DNA of 45,175 nucleotides from Actinomycetes bacterium. Lineage in GTDB: Bacteria; Actinomycetota; Actinomycetes; Propionibacteriales; Nocardioidaceae. Positions 1 to 8,294 of the stretch are shown one piece after another (positions within the stretch are counted from its first letter, which is position 1; each line of letters begins with the position of its first letter). The stretch is taken from NCBI GenBank assembly GCA_023417775.1, contig JAEZEJ010000112.1, positions 1 to 45,175 on the forward strand, read 5' to 3'. The notes under the pieces are model-generated. The model was not told the DNA's origin. It searched no databases and saw only the letters and a list, made by a program, of their open reading frames with translations. The translations under genes were made by a program, and so were the position numbers.

Positions 1-50
1 GCATGGAGCCTGGTTGACGAATCGGGAGCACATCTCGGTACAAGGATGGG

Positions 51-512
51 TCAGGCGGTCAGCTGACGGCGCACCTCCGCGGCCACCTGCGCGCCATCGG
101 CGCGACCCTTGGTCTGCGGGGTGACGACCCCCATGACGCGGCCCATCGCCTTCATCCCCTCACCGGCGGCACCGGTCTGCTCGATCGCGGCGGCCACCAG
201 CTCGCGGATCTCGTCCTCGCCCAGCTGAGCCGGCAGGAAGTCCGCGATCACGGCGGCCTCGTCGCGCTCCTTCTGAGCGAGCTCGGGGCGATTGCCGTCG
301 TCGAAGGCCTCGGCGGCCTCACGACGCTTCTTGCTCTCGGTGGCCAGCACGGAGATGACGTCCTCGTCGCTCAGCTCGCGCGCCTCGGATCCGGCGACCT
401 CCGCATTGGTGATGGCCGTGAGCACCATCCGGATCGTCGAGGAGCGCAGCGAGTCGCGCTCCTTCATGGCCGTGGTGAGCTCCGCCCGCAGGCGGTCCTT
501 GAGAGCTGACAT
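51..512 (-). CDS. GatB/YqeY domain protein
   Basis: This 153-residue protein matches the YqeY family over its whole length: a helical N-terminal half with the conserved MKERDSLRSSTIRMVL segment, followed by the C-terminal domain shared with the tRNA-dependent amidotransferase subunit GatB (FLPAQLGEDEIRELV, then GMKAMGRVMGVV). Stand-alone YqeY proteins have been proposed to act near tRNA or amidotransferase biology, but the exact role is not established. The ATG at 512 has GGAGG only one base upstream, too close for a normal ribosome site; a CATACT hexamer ends exactly six bases before the ATG, so a leaderless transcript is plausible. It stands alone, downstream of the ABC exporter genes and separated from them by a hairpin. 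Confidence 0.9.
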   Translation of the reverse strand: MSALKDRLRAELTTAMKERDSLRSSTIRMVLTAITNAEVAGSEARELSDEDVISVLATESKKRREAAEAFDDGNRPELAQKERDEAAVIADFLPAQLGEDEIRELVAAAIEQTGAAGEGMKAMGRVMGVVTPQTKGRADGAQVAAEVRRQLTA

Positions 513-529
513 GCCTCCAGTATGACGAC

Positions 530-560
530 ACGGCCCCGCCCCGGTAGGGGACGGAGCCGT
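530..560 (-). terminator. Hairpin terminator after the ABC exporter operon
   Basis: Arms 530-542 and 548-560 form a 13-bp stem with a 5-base loop. Read on the plus strand there are two C-A mismatches, but in minus-strand RNA these become G-U pairs, so the hairpin is fully paired only in the transcript of the permease gene that ends at 577. There is no clear T tract. Confidence 0.5.
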
Positions 561-576
561 GCGGCCGGTCCGATCG

Positions 577-1296
577 TCAGGCGCGCGGTTCCCAGCGGAA
601 GAACCGGCGGGCCAGCTCGATGCCGACCACGGTCCACACCAGCAGCCCGGCGGCCGCGGTGAGCGCCGAGCCGGGAGTCGGGACCTCGAAGGCGAGGCGA
701 GCGAAGGTCACGACGGCGCCGCCGGGGGTCAGGTCCATCAACTGGCTGTCCGCGAACGGGGTCGCGAAGACCGAGCCGATGACGAAGAGGAAGTACGGGA
801 CCGTCGTCATCTGCGCGGCCGAGGCATTGGGCGTCACCGATGCGGTGCCGAGGCCCATCGCCAGGCAGGAGACGATCGATCCGACGGCCGCCGCCACGAT
901 CCACCAGGGCTCGGCCGGAACCTCGAAGCCGATGATCGACAGCACCACCACGACCACGATCATCTGCGCCACGCAGAGCAACGCCGTCGGCAGTGTGATC
1001 CCGGCGAAGATCGCCACATCGCTGCTCTCGCCCGAACGCAGCCTCTTGAGGTAGAGATCCTGTCGCCGTGAGACGGCGGTCAGCGTCACGGTCATGTACA
1101 CCGTCATGCTGGAGAAGATCGACACCATGATCGAGGTCAGACCCGCGGCCGCCATCGGCCCCTCGGCATCCTGGATGAGATAGAGCGCGGTCAGCGCCAG
1201 CGGGAAGAGCGTGGCGCTGAACAGCACCGTCTTGTTGCGGGCGATCAGTTTCCCCTCGGTACGGGCGATCACCCTGGTCTGCTGTGCGGTACTCAT
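577..1296 (-). CDS. ABC-2 type transporter permease
   Basis: This integral membrane protein of about 239 residues has roughly six hydrophobic helices, the pattern of ABC-2 permeases that export lipids, peptides or drugs. It lies 79 bp downstream of a cognate ATPase gene on the same strand, so the two should form one exporter. I chose the ATG at 1296 (MSTAQQTRV) because AAGGCGG lies upstream at reasonable distance; the earlier in-frame ATG at 1341 has no ribosome site and would add an uncharged 15-residue tail. Substrate cannot be read from the sequence. The divergent DesK/DesR-like two-component genes suggest induction by membrane or envelope stress. Confidence 0.85.
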   Translation of the reverse strand: MSTAQQTRVIARTEGKLIARNKTVLFSATLFPLALTALYLIQDAEGPMAAAGLTSIMVSIFSSMTVYMTVTLTAVSRRQDLYLKRLRSGESSDVAIFAGITLPTALLCVAQMIVVVVVLSIIGFEVPAEPWWIVAAAVGSIVSCLAMGLGTASVTPNASAAQMTTVPYFLFVIGSVFATPFADSQLMDLTPGGAVVTFARLAFEVPTPGSALTAAAGLLVWTVVGIELARRFFRWEPRA

Positions 1297-1375
1297 ACCG
1301 TCACCGCCTTGAAGAAAAGAACACTGGGCCGATGACGGCATGAGGTGATTCTCATTGTTCGCTCACTCCGTTCAC

Positions 1376-2350
1376 TCATACGAACTCCTCCTGCTTCTGC
1401 TCGCCGGCGGCGATCTGTGCGAACACATCGCTCAGCGACGCCTGGCTGACGGTGATGTTGTCGAGTCGGTGACCATGGGAGCCGGCCCAGCCGAGCAGCC
1501 GCACGAGCGCCTGCTGCGCGTCGTCGACCTCCAGCACGAGGCCCTCGCTCCCGATGGTCTCCAGCCGCCGTGGCCCGACGACGGTCCGCAAGGCGCGGTC
1601 GACGTCCGCGGTGGATACTCCGGCAGGTCGCCGGAAGGTGATCCGGGTTGGCCGGTCCTCGACCAGCTCGGAGAGCGTGCCCTCCAAAGCGATACGGCCC
1701 TCGTGCATGATCGCGATGCGATCAGCGAGCCGCTCGGCCTCCTCGAGGTAGTGGGTCGTGAGGACGATCGTCGTCCCCGAGCCGCGCAGGGTGTCGATGA
1801 GGTCCCAGGTGCGCCGCCGCGACTCCGGGTCGAGGCCGGTGGTGGGCTCGTCGAGGAATACCAGGTCGGGGCGGGTGATCGTGGCCAGTACGAGATCAAG
1901 GCGTCGCTTCTGACCTCCCGAGAGCTGCACCACCCGCGTGTCGGCGCGATCGGACAGGTCGAGGCGGTCCATGGCCTCGGCGGCGGTGTCGCCGCGGCGA
2001 TGCTTCTCGCCCAGTGGCGAGGAGGACAGCGCCAGCCACATCTCGATCGTCTCGGCGACGGTCAGCTCCCCGGCGAATCCGCTCTCCTGCAGCATGATGC
2101 CGAGCCGTGGCCGCACCCGGGCGCGCTCGATATACGGATCATGTCCGAGGACGCTCAAGGTGCCGCCGCTCGCGCGGCGGTGGCCTTCGAGGGTCTCCAT
2201 GGTGGTGGTCTTGCCGGCGCCGTTCGTGCCGAGCAGCGCGAACATCTCGCCGGACCGGATATCCATGTCGATCCCCCGCACGGCCTCGAAGTCGCCGTAC
2301 GCGCACCGCAGATCGTGAGCCTGGATCGCGAGGTCGGTTGTCGTGGTCAT
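1376..2350 (-). CDS. ABC transporter ATP-binding protein
   Basis: From the ATG at 2350 this is a 324-residue ATPase. It shows a Walker A motif (GTNGAGKTT, residues 41-49), the ABC signature LSGGQKRRLDL, Walker B with DLVFLDEPTTGLDP, and the downstream switch histidine in VLTTHYLEEAERLADRI. The C-terminal 90 residues are the accessory region typical of drug/lipid exporter ATPases (DrrA type). GAGGAGG lies eight bases before the ATG at 2350, while the longer reading from 2422 would start inside the palindromic operator and has no ribosome site. It pairs with the permease gene just downstream. Confidence 0.92.
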   Translation of the reverse strand: MTTTTDLAIQAHDLRCAYGDFEAVRGIDMDIRSGEMFALLGTNGAGKTTTMETLEGHRRASGGTLSVLGHDPYIERARVRPRLGIMLQESGFAGELTVAETIEMWLALSSSPLGEKHRRGDTAAEAMDRLDLSDRADTRVVQLSGGQKRRLDLVLATITRPDLVFLDEPTTGLDPESRRRTWDLIDTLRGSGTTIVLTTHYLEEAERLADRIAIMHEGRIALEGTLSELVEDRPTRITFRRPAGVSTADVDRALRTVVGPRRLETIGSEGLVLEVDDAQQALVRLLGWAGSHGHRLDNITVSQASLSDVFAQIAAGEQKQEEFV

Positions 2351-2406
2351 GTTCCCAGCCTCCTCGGTCGCGGCCATTCGCCGTAGTGGGTGACCGTCAC
2401 CGCTTT

Positions 2407-2424
2407 CGATGACATATGTCATCG
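2407..2424. promoter_or_regulatory. Perfect 18-bp palindrome between exporter and two-component operons
   Basis: CGATGACATATGTCATCG is its own reverse complement. It lies in the 99-bp divergent region. A TACGGT -10-like hexamer at 2436-2441 faces the kinase gene and a TACGGC hexamer at 2380-2385 (minus strand) faces the ATPase gene; the palindrome overlaps or abuts the matching -35 zones of both. This is the position expected of the site bound by the neighbouring LuxR-type response regulator. The site is seen; the binding partner is inferred. Confidence 0.7.
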
Positions 2425-2449
2425 GGGATCTGGACTACGGTTGAGGGCA

Positions 2450-3631
2450 ATGAGCGCATTGCCCGTCTCCGACGACCTGGATCGCCCCCCGCGCCGCGAC
2501 AGCTTCCAGCAGACGTGGCGATACAACTACTGGTCGCTGTGGATCTATCTGATCTTCGGCTCCTTCGGTGCGCTGGCTAATGCGATCGGCCTGGCGCCCT
2601 TCGGTATGGCACGCCGCATCCTCGTCATCGCCCTGATCGCGGTGATCGTGGGCTGGGCCGGCTGGTGGGTGCGTCTGCTGATCGTCGGCCGCGGCCGCAC
2701 GGTCATTCCCCGGATCGCGTTCGCTGGTGCCGCGGCACTGGCGGTCGTCTTCGTCGTCATCAGCAGCTGGGATCCCTCGGCCCCGATCGGCTATCTACTG
2801 GTGCCCTGGGCGGCGGCCACCGTGCTGGGCCTGGACTTCCGCCGATCGCGGTATGCCCTGTGGCTGATCTGCTGGGCGGTGTCGCTGGGTGCGCTCCGGT
2901 GGGGTGTCTTCGTGATGAGCGGAGGCAGTCTGGGGGACTATCCGCCCAATGACTTCTCCGCCTGGTATCTCCTGGGCTTCTTCGTCCTGTTCTTGCCGGC
3001 CGCGGCTTGGGTGCAAATGTGGGTGTGGGAGCTGACGATCGGTGTCCGCGATGCCGGTGACACCCGTGCCGAGCTGGCGCGGGTCCGCGAACGGCTGCGC
3101 TTCGCGGCCGATCTGCACGACATCCAGGGCCACCATCTGCAGGTCCTGGCCCTCAAGACCGAATTGGCGGAACGTCTCATCGATCGCGATCCCGATGCGG
3201 CCCGCCGGGCGATCCACGAGGCACAGCAGATCGCCCGCACCGCCTTGGAGGAGACCCGCACGCTCGCGCAGGGGTACCGGCAGGTGTCGCTCCGCGACGA
3301 GATCGTCAATGCGGCCTCGGTGCTGGAGGCCGCGGGAGCCGTCGTCGAGGTCGACATCCCCGATGACCTGGACAATCCGCTGCTCGCCACGGCCCTGCGA
3401 GAGGCGACGACCAATATCCTGCGCCACAGTCAGGCGGGCCACGTGCGCATCACCGGCTCGCTCGGCCCCCCGACCCTACGGGTCGTGAACGACGGGGTCG
3501 GCTCGGTGACCAATCGACGCGGCTCGGGCTTGACCTCGCTCGCCGAACGCTTCGCCGCCGCCGGCGGCGACCTGCGGACCGAGCACGCCGAGGATCGGTT
3601 CGAGCTCGTCGCGGTCGGCGGCACCACATGA
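2450..3631 (+). CDS. Sensor histidine kinase, DesK/NarX-like (HisKA_3)
   Basis: This 393-residue kinase has about five or six transmembrane helices in its first 200 residues, no large extracytoplasmic domain, then the HisKA_3 dimerisation helix with the phospho-acceptor His223 in DLHDIQGHH, and a short HATPase domain (ATTNILRHS; GSGLTSLAERF). A sensor embedded in the membrane like this usually reads lipid fluidity or membrane-active compounds. The ATG at 2450 has GAGGG nearby; an upstream ATG at 2390 would run through the palindromic operator. Its stop overlaps the start of the response regulator by four bases, so the pair is translationally coupled. Confidence 0.9.
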   Translation: MSALPVSDDLDRPPRRDSFQQTWRYNYWSLWIYLIFGSFGALANAIGLAPFGMARRILVIALIAVIVGWAGWWVRLLIVGRGRTVIPRIAFAGAAALAVVFVVISSWDPSAPIGYLLVPWAAATVLGLDFRRSRYALWLICWAVSLGALRWGVFVMSGGSLGDYPPNDFSAWYLLGFFVLFLPAAAWVQMWVWELTIGVRDAGDTRAELARVRERLRFAADLHDIQGHHLQVLALKTELAERLIDRDPDAARRAIHEAQQIARTALEETRTLAQGYRQVSLRDEIVNAASVLEAAGAVVEVDIPDDLDNPLLATALREATTNILRHSQAGHVRITGSLGPPTLRVVNDGVGSVTNRRGSGLTSLAERFAAAGGDLRTEHAEDRFELVAVGGTT

Positions 3632-4230
3632 TCCGGCTGATCGTCGCCGACGACGAGGAGATGATCCGCACCGCCATCGTCTCTTTGCTGACGATGGAGG
3701 AAGATCTCGACATCGTGGCACAGAGCGACAACGGCGCTGATGCCGTCGCGCTGGCCCGCGCCCACCGGCCCGATGTGGTGCTGCTCGACCTGGAGATGCC
3801 GCCCACCGACGGCATCGAGACCGCGAGTCAGATCCTGAAGACGGTCGACACCCATGCGGTGCTCATGACACGCCACGCACGCCCCGGAGTCCTGAAGCGG
3901 GCGATGGCGGCGGGGATCACCGGATTCGTTCCGAAATCGACACCGGTCGAACGACTGGCCGTCGTCGTGCGCGATATCGCCGACGGCCGACGGTACGTCG
4001 ATCCCGAGCTCGCCGCCCAGGCGCTGAACAGCGAGGCCTGTCCGCTCACCGACCGCGAGCTCGACGCCCTGCGCCTGACCCGCAGCCACCTGCCGGTCCA
4101 GCAGATCGCCGTGACCCTGCATCTGGCTGAGGGGACCGTACGCAACTATCTGTCTTCGGCGATGACCAAGACCGATACCGACTCGCGGCACGCGGCCGCG
4201 GACCTCGCCTGGCAGCAGGGCTGGATCTGA
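3628..4230 (+). CDS. Response regulator, NarL/LuxR family
   Basis: The protein has 200 residues. Residues 1-120 form a receiver domain with the acidic pair D8/D9, phospho-acceptor D54 in VVLLDLEMP, and the conserved lysine in GFVPKSTP. Residues 138-200 form a LuxR-type helix-turn-helix (LTDRELDALRL, then AEGTVRNYLSSAMTKT). It is the partner of the overlapping histidine kinase. The likely targets are the divergent ABC exporter and its own operon through the palindrome at 2407-2424. The switch region reads LMTRHARPG, close to the TTFGRPG of DesR-type regulators but with changed residues. Confidence 0.92.
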   Translation: MIRLIVADDEEMIRTAIVSLLTMEEDLDIVAQSDNGADAVALARAHRPDVVLLDLEMPPTDGIETASQILKTVDTHAVLMTRHARPGVLKRAMAAGITGFVPKSTPVERLAVVVRDIADGRRYVDPELAAQALNSEACPLTDRELDALRLTRSHLPVQQIAVTLHLAEGTVRNYLSSAMTKTDTDSRHAAADLAWQQGWI

Positions 4231-4242
4231 CACGTCCACGGT

Positions 4243-4357
4243 GGCGGTACGTCATCAACCTCACCTCGACCCGAGCGGTAGGCCGTCAACCCGACGGAGC
4301 CTCAGTAACGTTGATGGTCTACCGCCGCGAGATGGGAGAGGTTGATGGTCTACCGCC
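4243..4357. repeat. Dispersed 18-bp repeat cluster A (four copies)
   Basis: Four copies of an 18-bp element lie at 4243-4260 (+), 4274-4291 (+), 4309-4326 (-) and 4340-4357 (-). The first is GGCGGTACGTCATCAACC and the last, reversed, is GGCGGTAGACCATCAACC. Start-to-start spacing is 31, 35 and 31 bp, giving a symmetric ++-- array that could fold into nested hairpins. The array fills most of the 182-bp gap between the response regulator and the metallophosphoesterase. The same element recurs at 13692-13775 and 39042-39270. Confidence 0.85.
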
Positions 4358-4400
4358 GCCGGGTGAGACGATAGGGCCGGCCGAACCTCCAGCCGATCAG

Positions 4401-4415
4401 TAGGCTGAACGGGTG
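4401..4415 (+). promoter_or_regulatory. Leaderless-type promoter for the metallophosphoesterase gene
   Basis: TAGGCT at 4401-4406 ends six bases before the GTG start at 4413. No ribosome binding site precedes the start. This spacing puts transcription initiation at or next to the start codon, the arrangement of leaderless actinobacterial genes. Confidence 0.5.
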
Positions 4416-5321
4416 CCGACCGCCCGCTCCCTCGCTCTCGCCGCGCCGTTCCTCGCCGGAGCGGCGACCGTCGCCTACGGCGCGCTATACGAGACGCGGG
4501 CCTTCACCCTGCGACGGGTGGCCGTTCCGGTGCTCGCCCCCGGATCGCGGCCACTGCGCATCCTGCATCTCTCTGACGCTCACATGCGGCCCGGTCAGCG
4601 CCGCAAACAGGAGTGGCTGCGCGGTCTCGCGGCCTTGGAGCCGGATCTCGTCGTCAACACCGGCGACAACATCGCCCATCTCGATGCGGCTCCGTCGGTG
4701 CTCGCGGCCTATGGCGAGCTGCTGGACCGCCCTGGGGTCTTCGTGTTCGGATCGAATGACTATTTCTCCCCGCGCCTGAAGAGTCCCTTGGCCTATCTTC
4801 GCGGCGGCAGCGGGGTGGAGGCCGGCGGTGACTGGGGGCGTACGCGGGACATGCCCTTCGAGGAGCTCCGATCGGCCTTCACGAGTCGCGGCTGGCTCGA
4901 CCTGTCCAATCGCCACGACGATCTCACCGTCAACGGCCGCAGGCTCTCCTTCGTGGGGGTGGATGACCCGCATCTGGAGTACGACGAGCTCGACGATGCT
5001 CCCGCCGATCGCTCCGCCGATCTGGCCATCGGCGTCGCCCACGCACCGTATCTGCGTGTCCTCGACCGCTGGAACCGCTCGGGATATCCGCTGATCCTCG
5101 CCGGCCACACCCATGGTGGCCAGCTGTGCCTACCCGGCTGGGGGGCGCTGGTCACCAACTGCGACCTCGACGCCGCCCGCGCCAAGGGCCTCCACCAGCA
5201 TCGAACACCCGGTCACGAGGCCTCGTGGATGCACGTCTCCGCCGGCCTCGGCACCTCACCTTATGCCCCGATCCGCGTCGCGTGCCGCCCCGAGGCAACA
5301 CTCTTGACCCTGACTGGGTAG
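4413..5321 (+). CDS. Metallophosphoesterase (YkuE/YaeI-like), membrane-anchored
   Basis: This 302-residue protein begins with a hydrophobic segment (residues 5-25) that should anchor it in the membrane. The calcineurin-like metal site follows: D55 and H57 in HLSDAHMRP, the NTGDN loop near residue 86, FGSND in place of the more usual GNHD, and GHTHGGQLCLPG near the C-terminus. Relatives such as YaeI hydrolyse phosphodiesters or pyrophosphates of lipid intermediates; the substrate here is unknown. The GTG at 4413 is chosen because nothing upstream in frame has a ribosome site and a -10-like hexamer sits six bases before it. Its stop lies just upstream of a tRNA-Pro gene. Confidence 0.88.
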   Translation: MPTARSLALAAPFLAGAATVAYGALYETRAFTLRRVAVPVLAPGSRPLRILHLSDAHMRPGQRRKQEWLRGLAALEPDLVVNTGDNIAHLDAAPSVLAAYGELLDRPGVFVFGSNDYFSPRLKSPLAYLRGGSGVEAGGDWGRTRDMPFEELRSAFTSRGWLDLSNRHDDLTVNGRRLSFVGVDDPHLEYDELDDAPADRSADLAIGVAHAPYLRVLDRWNRSGYPLILAGHTHGGQLCLPGWGALVTNCDLDAARAKGLHQHRTPGHEASWMHVSAGLGTSPYAPIRVACRPEATLLTLTG

Positions 5322-5329
5322 ACTCGATG

Positions 5330-5349
5330 AGGTTCGAGCAATCGAACCT
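5330..5349 (+). other. Perfect 8-bp hairpin with GCAA loop in the tRNA-Pro leader
   Basis: AGGTTCGA (5330-5337), loop GCAA, TCGAACCT (5342-5349). The hairpin has a GNRA tetraloop and sits between the metallophosphoesterase stop and the first base of tRNA-Pro, four bases away. It could be a terminator for the upstream gene or a processing/leader element of the tRNA transcript. The arm resembles a T-arm sequence. No T tract follows. Confidence 0.5.
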
Positions 5350-5353
5350 GCCA

Positions 5354-5430
5354 CGGGGTGTGGCGCAGCTTGGTAGCGCGCGTCGTTCGGGACGACGAGG
5401 CCGCAGGTTCAAATCCTGTCACCCCGACCA
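5354..5430 (+). tRNA. tRNA-Pro (anticodon CGG)
   Basis: The acceptor stem CGGGGTG (5354-5360) pairs with CACCCCG (5420-5426), followed by discriminator A and an encoded CCA. The D arm contains GCGCAGCTTGGTAGCGC. The anticodon stem CGTCG/CGACG encloses the loop TTCGGGA, giving anticodon CGG for proline. The T arm holds the GGTTCAAAT loop. All arms pair as expected. No integrase or phage gene lies next to it. Confidence 0.97.
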
Positions 5431-5451
5431 TCTGATCCCTCCAGACACAGC

Positions 5452-5482
5452 AAACCTCCGACCCTCAGGCGTTCGGAGGTTT
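5452..5482 (+). terminator. Terminator after tRNA-Pro
   Basis: Perfect 10-bp arms AAACCTCCGA (5452-5461) and TCGGAGGTTT (5473-5482) enclose an 11-base loop, 22 bp downstream of the tRNA. The arm ends in T residues, so it should terminate the tRNA transcript. Confidence 0.75.
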
Positions 5483-5611
5483 CGCCGTTTCAGGTCGGCG
5501 GGCGAGCCTGCGCCTGCCCGAGCGACGAAGGATCTGCTCGGTAATTCCGGCGGGCGTCCGGACGCGATTCCTCAGACCCCTACCGATCGAGACGTGTGCC
5601 ACACTGCTGAC

Positions 5612-6274
5612 ATGGCTGAGAAGGACGATGCGCCCCGGGTGAAGAAGGTCGTCATCCGTCGTGTCACCCGGGAGCCCCAGGATGCGCAGAAGCCCGCGCC
5701 GGAGCAGACCCGCACCCTCACCCGGCCCCGCCTTCCGCATCGCGAGCGCGAGGAACGACCGGCTCGACCGCCCCGGGTTCCGCTGCGGCAGCGTTCCGCC
5801 GCGGCCGCACAACGCGGCGCGGCCGGGACACGCCTCGGCATCGAGATCATCCTCGGCGAGATCCGTGCGCTGCGATGGCCCGCCTGGCCACCCGGCGTGA
5901 CGGCGGGGGTCGTGGGGGCAGGCGCCGGGCTCCTCCTCGCCGTCCTCGGCGCCATCGCCACCTGGGGAGTCTCCGGTATCCGGGGTGTCGCGGGGGGAGC
6001 CGGTGGAGCCGGGCTCCTCCTGGTCGCCTTCCTGCTGGTGCTGGTCGTCGCGGCCAGCGCGGTCTTCCTGCGATGGATCGGCTTCCGGCGTCCGTGGACC
6101 GTGCCCGCACTCGGCATGATCGCCCTGCTGGCCGTCGTACTCGCCCTCTTCCTCGGGCTGGCCGGATCGGCATGGGCCGTCCTGCTCCTCCCCGCCCTCG
6201 GCGCCGGCTGCTTCGCCCTCGCCGACCGGGTCCTCGCCATGGCCGCCGACGCCCCAGGAGAGGACGAGGCGTGA
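5612..6274 (+). CDS. Conserved hypothetical membrane protein
   Basis: I do not recognise a named family. The 220-residue product has a basic, Arg/Pro-rich cytoplasmic N-terminus (residues 1-75) followed by four hydrophobic helices with many Gly/Ala residues, and a short acidic tail (APGEDEA). The N-terminal MAEKDDAPRVKKVVIRRV resembles the charged tails of small actinobacterial envelope proteins. The ATG at 5612 is preferred because it starts this hydrophilic tail and CACACT ends six bases before it. The last four bases overlap the GTG start of acetoacetyl-CoA synthetase, so the two genes are co-expressed, though no functional link is evident. Confidence 0.72.
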   Translation: MAEKDDAPRVKKVVIRRVTREPQDAQKPAPEQTRTLTRPRLPHREREERPARPPRVPLRQRSAAAAQRGAAGTRLGIEIILGEIRALRWPAWPPGVTAGVVGAGAGLLLAVLGAIATWGVSGIRGVAGGAGGAGLLLVAFLLVLVVAASAVFLRWIGFRRPWTVPALGMIALLAVVLALFLGLAGSAWAVLLLPALGAGCFALADRVLAMAADAPGEDEA

Positions 6275-8226
6275 CCGCACCGGTGTTGTGGCAGCCTCCA
6301 GTGGACGGATCGACCCGTCTCGAGGGATTCCAGCGCTGGTTGCGAGATCAGGGCATCGCCGAGACCCGCGACTATGAGGAGCTCTGGCGCTGGTCGGTCC
6401 AGGATCTCGACGGCTTCTGGTCCGCCCTGTGGCGTTATCTCGGCATCCCCGCCGACGGCGATCCGTCCGTGGCCCTCGCCGAGGACTCGATGCCCGGTGC
6501 CCGTTGGTTCCCCGATATCCGGGTGAACTACGCCGAGGCGATGCTGCGAATGCCCGGTCGCGGCGATGACGACATCGTCGTGGTCGCCCGCTCGCAGTCG
6601 CGCGACGACCGCACCCTGACCGCGGCGCAGCTGCGTGACCAGGTCGCCCGGGCACGTGCCGGTCTGCTGCGGGCGGGTGTGAGCCGCGGCGACCGAGTGG
6701 CGGCCTACTCCCCCAATGTCCCCGAGACCCTCGTGCTCCTGCTCGCGTCCGCCAGCATCGGCGCGATCTTCTCCTCCTGCGCTCCCGAGTTCGGCACCCA
6801 GAGCGTCATCGACCGCTGGCAGCAGACCGAGCCGGTGTTCCTGCTCGCCGTCGACGGCTACCGCTACGGCACCAAGCCCATCGACCGCCGCCAGGAGGTC
6901 GACGCCATCCGCGCCGCGCTGCCCAGCATCCGCACCACGGTCTGGCTGCCCTATCTCGACGGCGAGGCGCCCGCCCCCGACGATGCGGTGACCTGGACGG
7001 ATTTCACCGCCGAGCCCGGTCCCTTGGAGTTCGACCGGTTGCCCTTCGACGCACCGCTGTATGTGCTCTTCTCCTCGGGCACCACGGGCCTGCCCAAGCC
7101 CATCGTGCACGGTCATGGCGGCATCACGGTCGAGCACCTCAAGGCGCTGGCCCTGCAGAGCGACCTCGGCCCGGACGACCGCTTCTTCTGGTTCTCCACG
7201 ACCGGATGGATGATGTGGAATCTGCTGGTCTCCGGTCTCGGCGTCGGTTCCACGATCGTCCTCTTCGACGGCAATCCCGGCGCCCCCGATCTCGGCGAGC
7301 TCTGGCGCGCCGCCGATGAGCTCGCCATCACCTTCTTCGGTACGAGCGCCCCCTTCCTGCTCGAATGCCGCAAGCAGGGACTGCATCCCGCCCGCGATCA
7401 CGACCTCTCGTCCCTGCGGGCCATCGGCTCCACTGGCGCACCGCTGCCGGCGGAGGGGTTCTGGTGGGCGCACGAGGAATTCGGGCCGTCCGTCCAGGTC
7501 TGCTCGATGTCCGGAGGCACCGACACCTGCGCGGCCTTCGTCGGATCGGCTCCCACCGTCCCCGTCTATGCCGGTGAGATCTCCTGTCGCTGTCTCGGGG
7601 CGGCGGTCGACGCCTATGCCGAAGACGGCAGCCCCGTACGCGATCAGCTCGGTGAGCTCGTCATCACCCGTCCGATGCCCTCCTTCCCCGTCGGCTTCTG
7701 GGGCGATGAGGACGGCTCGCGCTATCGAGCCTCCTATTTCGAGGACATCCCCGGCGTGTGGCGGCACGGCGATTGGATCTCTATCACCGACTACGGCAGC
7801 AGCGTCATCACCGGACGCAGCGATGCCACCCTGAACCGGGGCGGGGTGCGGCTGGGTACCTCGGAGTTCTACGTCGTCGTCGAGTCGCTGCCGTCGATCA
7901 CCGACAGCCTCGTGGTGCACCTGGAGGATGACGAGGGTGGCACCGGGCGGCTGCTGCTGTTCGTATCCCTCGCCGATGGCGCCGTGCTCGACGATGACCT
8001 GCGCCGCCGGATCGGGACCGAGCTCCGGACGCGGCTGTCACCTCGGCATGTGCCCGACGAGATCCATCAGGTCCGCGGCACGCCGCGGACGCTGTCGGGC
8101 AAGAAGCTCGAGGTCCCGGTCAAGAAGATCCTGCGCGGTACCCCCGTCGACGATGCCGCCTCCAAGGGAGCCCTCCAGAATCCCGAGGTCCTCGACGACT
8201 ACACCAGCTTCCGCGAATATCCGTAA
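6271..8226 (+). CDS. Acetoacetyl-CoA synthetase
   Basis: The 651-residue enzyme has the length and order of the acetoacetate-CoA ligase branch of the ANL superfamily: N-terminal segment with RWFPDIRVNYAEAML, the P-loop-like FSSGTTGLPKPIVHG, the adenylate-binding SMSGGTDTCAAF, the C-terminal hinge region TLNRGGVRLGTSEFY, and the catalytic lysine motif TLSGKKLEVPVKKIL. It activates acetoacetate to acetoacetyl-CoA with ATP in the cytoplasm, feeding ketone-body or sterol-like intermediates into central metabolism. The GTG start at 6271 overlaps the stop of the membrane protein gene and follows GGAGAGGACGAGGC, a fair ribosome site. Confidence 0.93.
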   Translation: MTAPVLWQPPVDGSTRLEGFQRWLRDQGIAETRDYEELWRWSVQDLDGFWSALWRYLGIPADGDPSVALAEDSMPGARWFPDIRVNYAEAMLRMPGRGDDDIVVVARSQSRDDRTLTAAQLRDQVARARAGLLRAGVSRGDRVAAYSPNVPETLVLLLASASIGAIFSSCAPEFGTQSVIDRWQQTEPVFLLAVDGYRYGTKPIDRRQEVDAIRAALPSIRTTVWLPYLDGEAPAPDDAVTWTDFTAEPGPLEFDRLPFDAPLYVLFSSGTTGLPKPIVHGHGGITVEHLKALALQSDLGPDDRFFWFSTTGWMMWNLLVSGLGVGSTIVLFDGNPGAPDLGELWRAADELAITFFGTSAPFLLECRKQGLHPARDHDLSSLRAIGSTGAPLPAEGFWWAHEEFGPSVQVCSMSGGTDTCAAFVGSAPTVPVYAGEISCRCLGAAVDAYAEDGSPVRDQLGELVITRPMPSFPVGFWGDEDGSRYRASYFEDIPGVWRHGDWISITDYGSSVITGRSDATLNRGGVRLGTSEFYVVVESLPSITDSLVVHLEDDEGGTGRLLLFVSLADGAVLDDDLRRRIGTELRTRLSPRHVPDEIHQVRGTPRTLSGKKLEVPVKKILRGTPVDDAASKGALQNPEVLDDYTSFREYP

Positions 8227-8294
8227 GACTACGGGTACTGCGCATTCTGCGACGCACCTACGCTGAGGGCCTACTGCCATCAACGGGAGAAGCC

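Noticed and set aside
5354..5430. Integration site of a genomic island at tRNA-Pro
   Set aside because: No integrase, no direct repeat of the tRNA 3' end and no compositional break next to it.
5572..7920. A 782-codon open frame on the minus strand opposite acetoacetyl-CoA synthetase
   Set aside because: High-GC coding sequence keeps the antisense frame open; the translation is low-complexity and shows no domain, while the plus-strand enzyme has all motifs.
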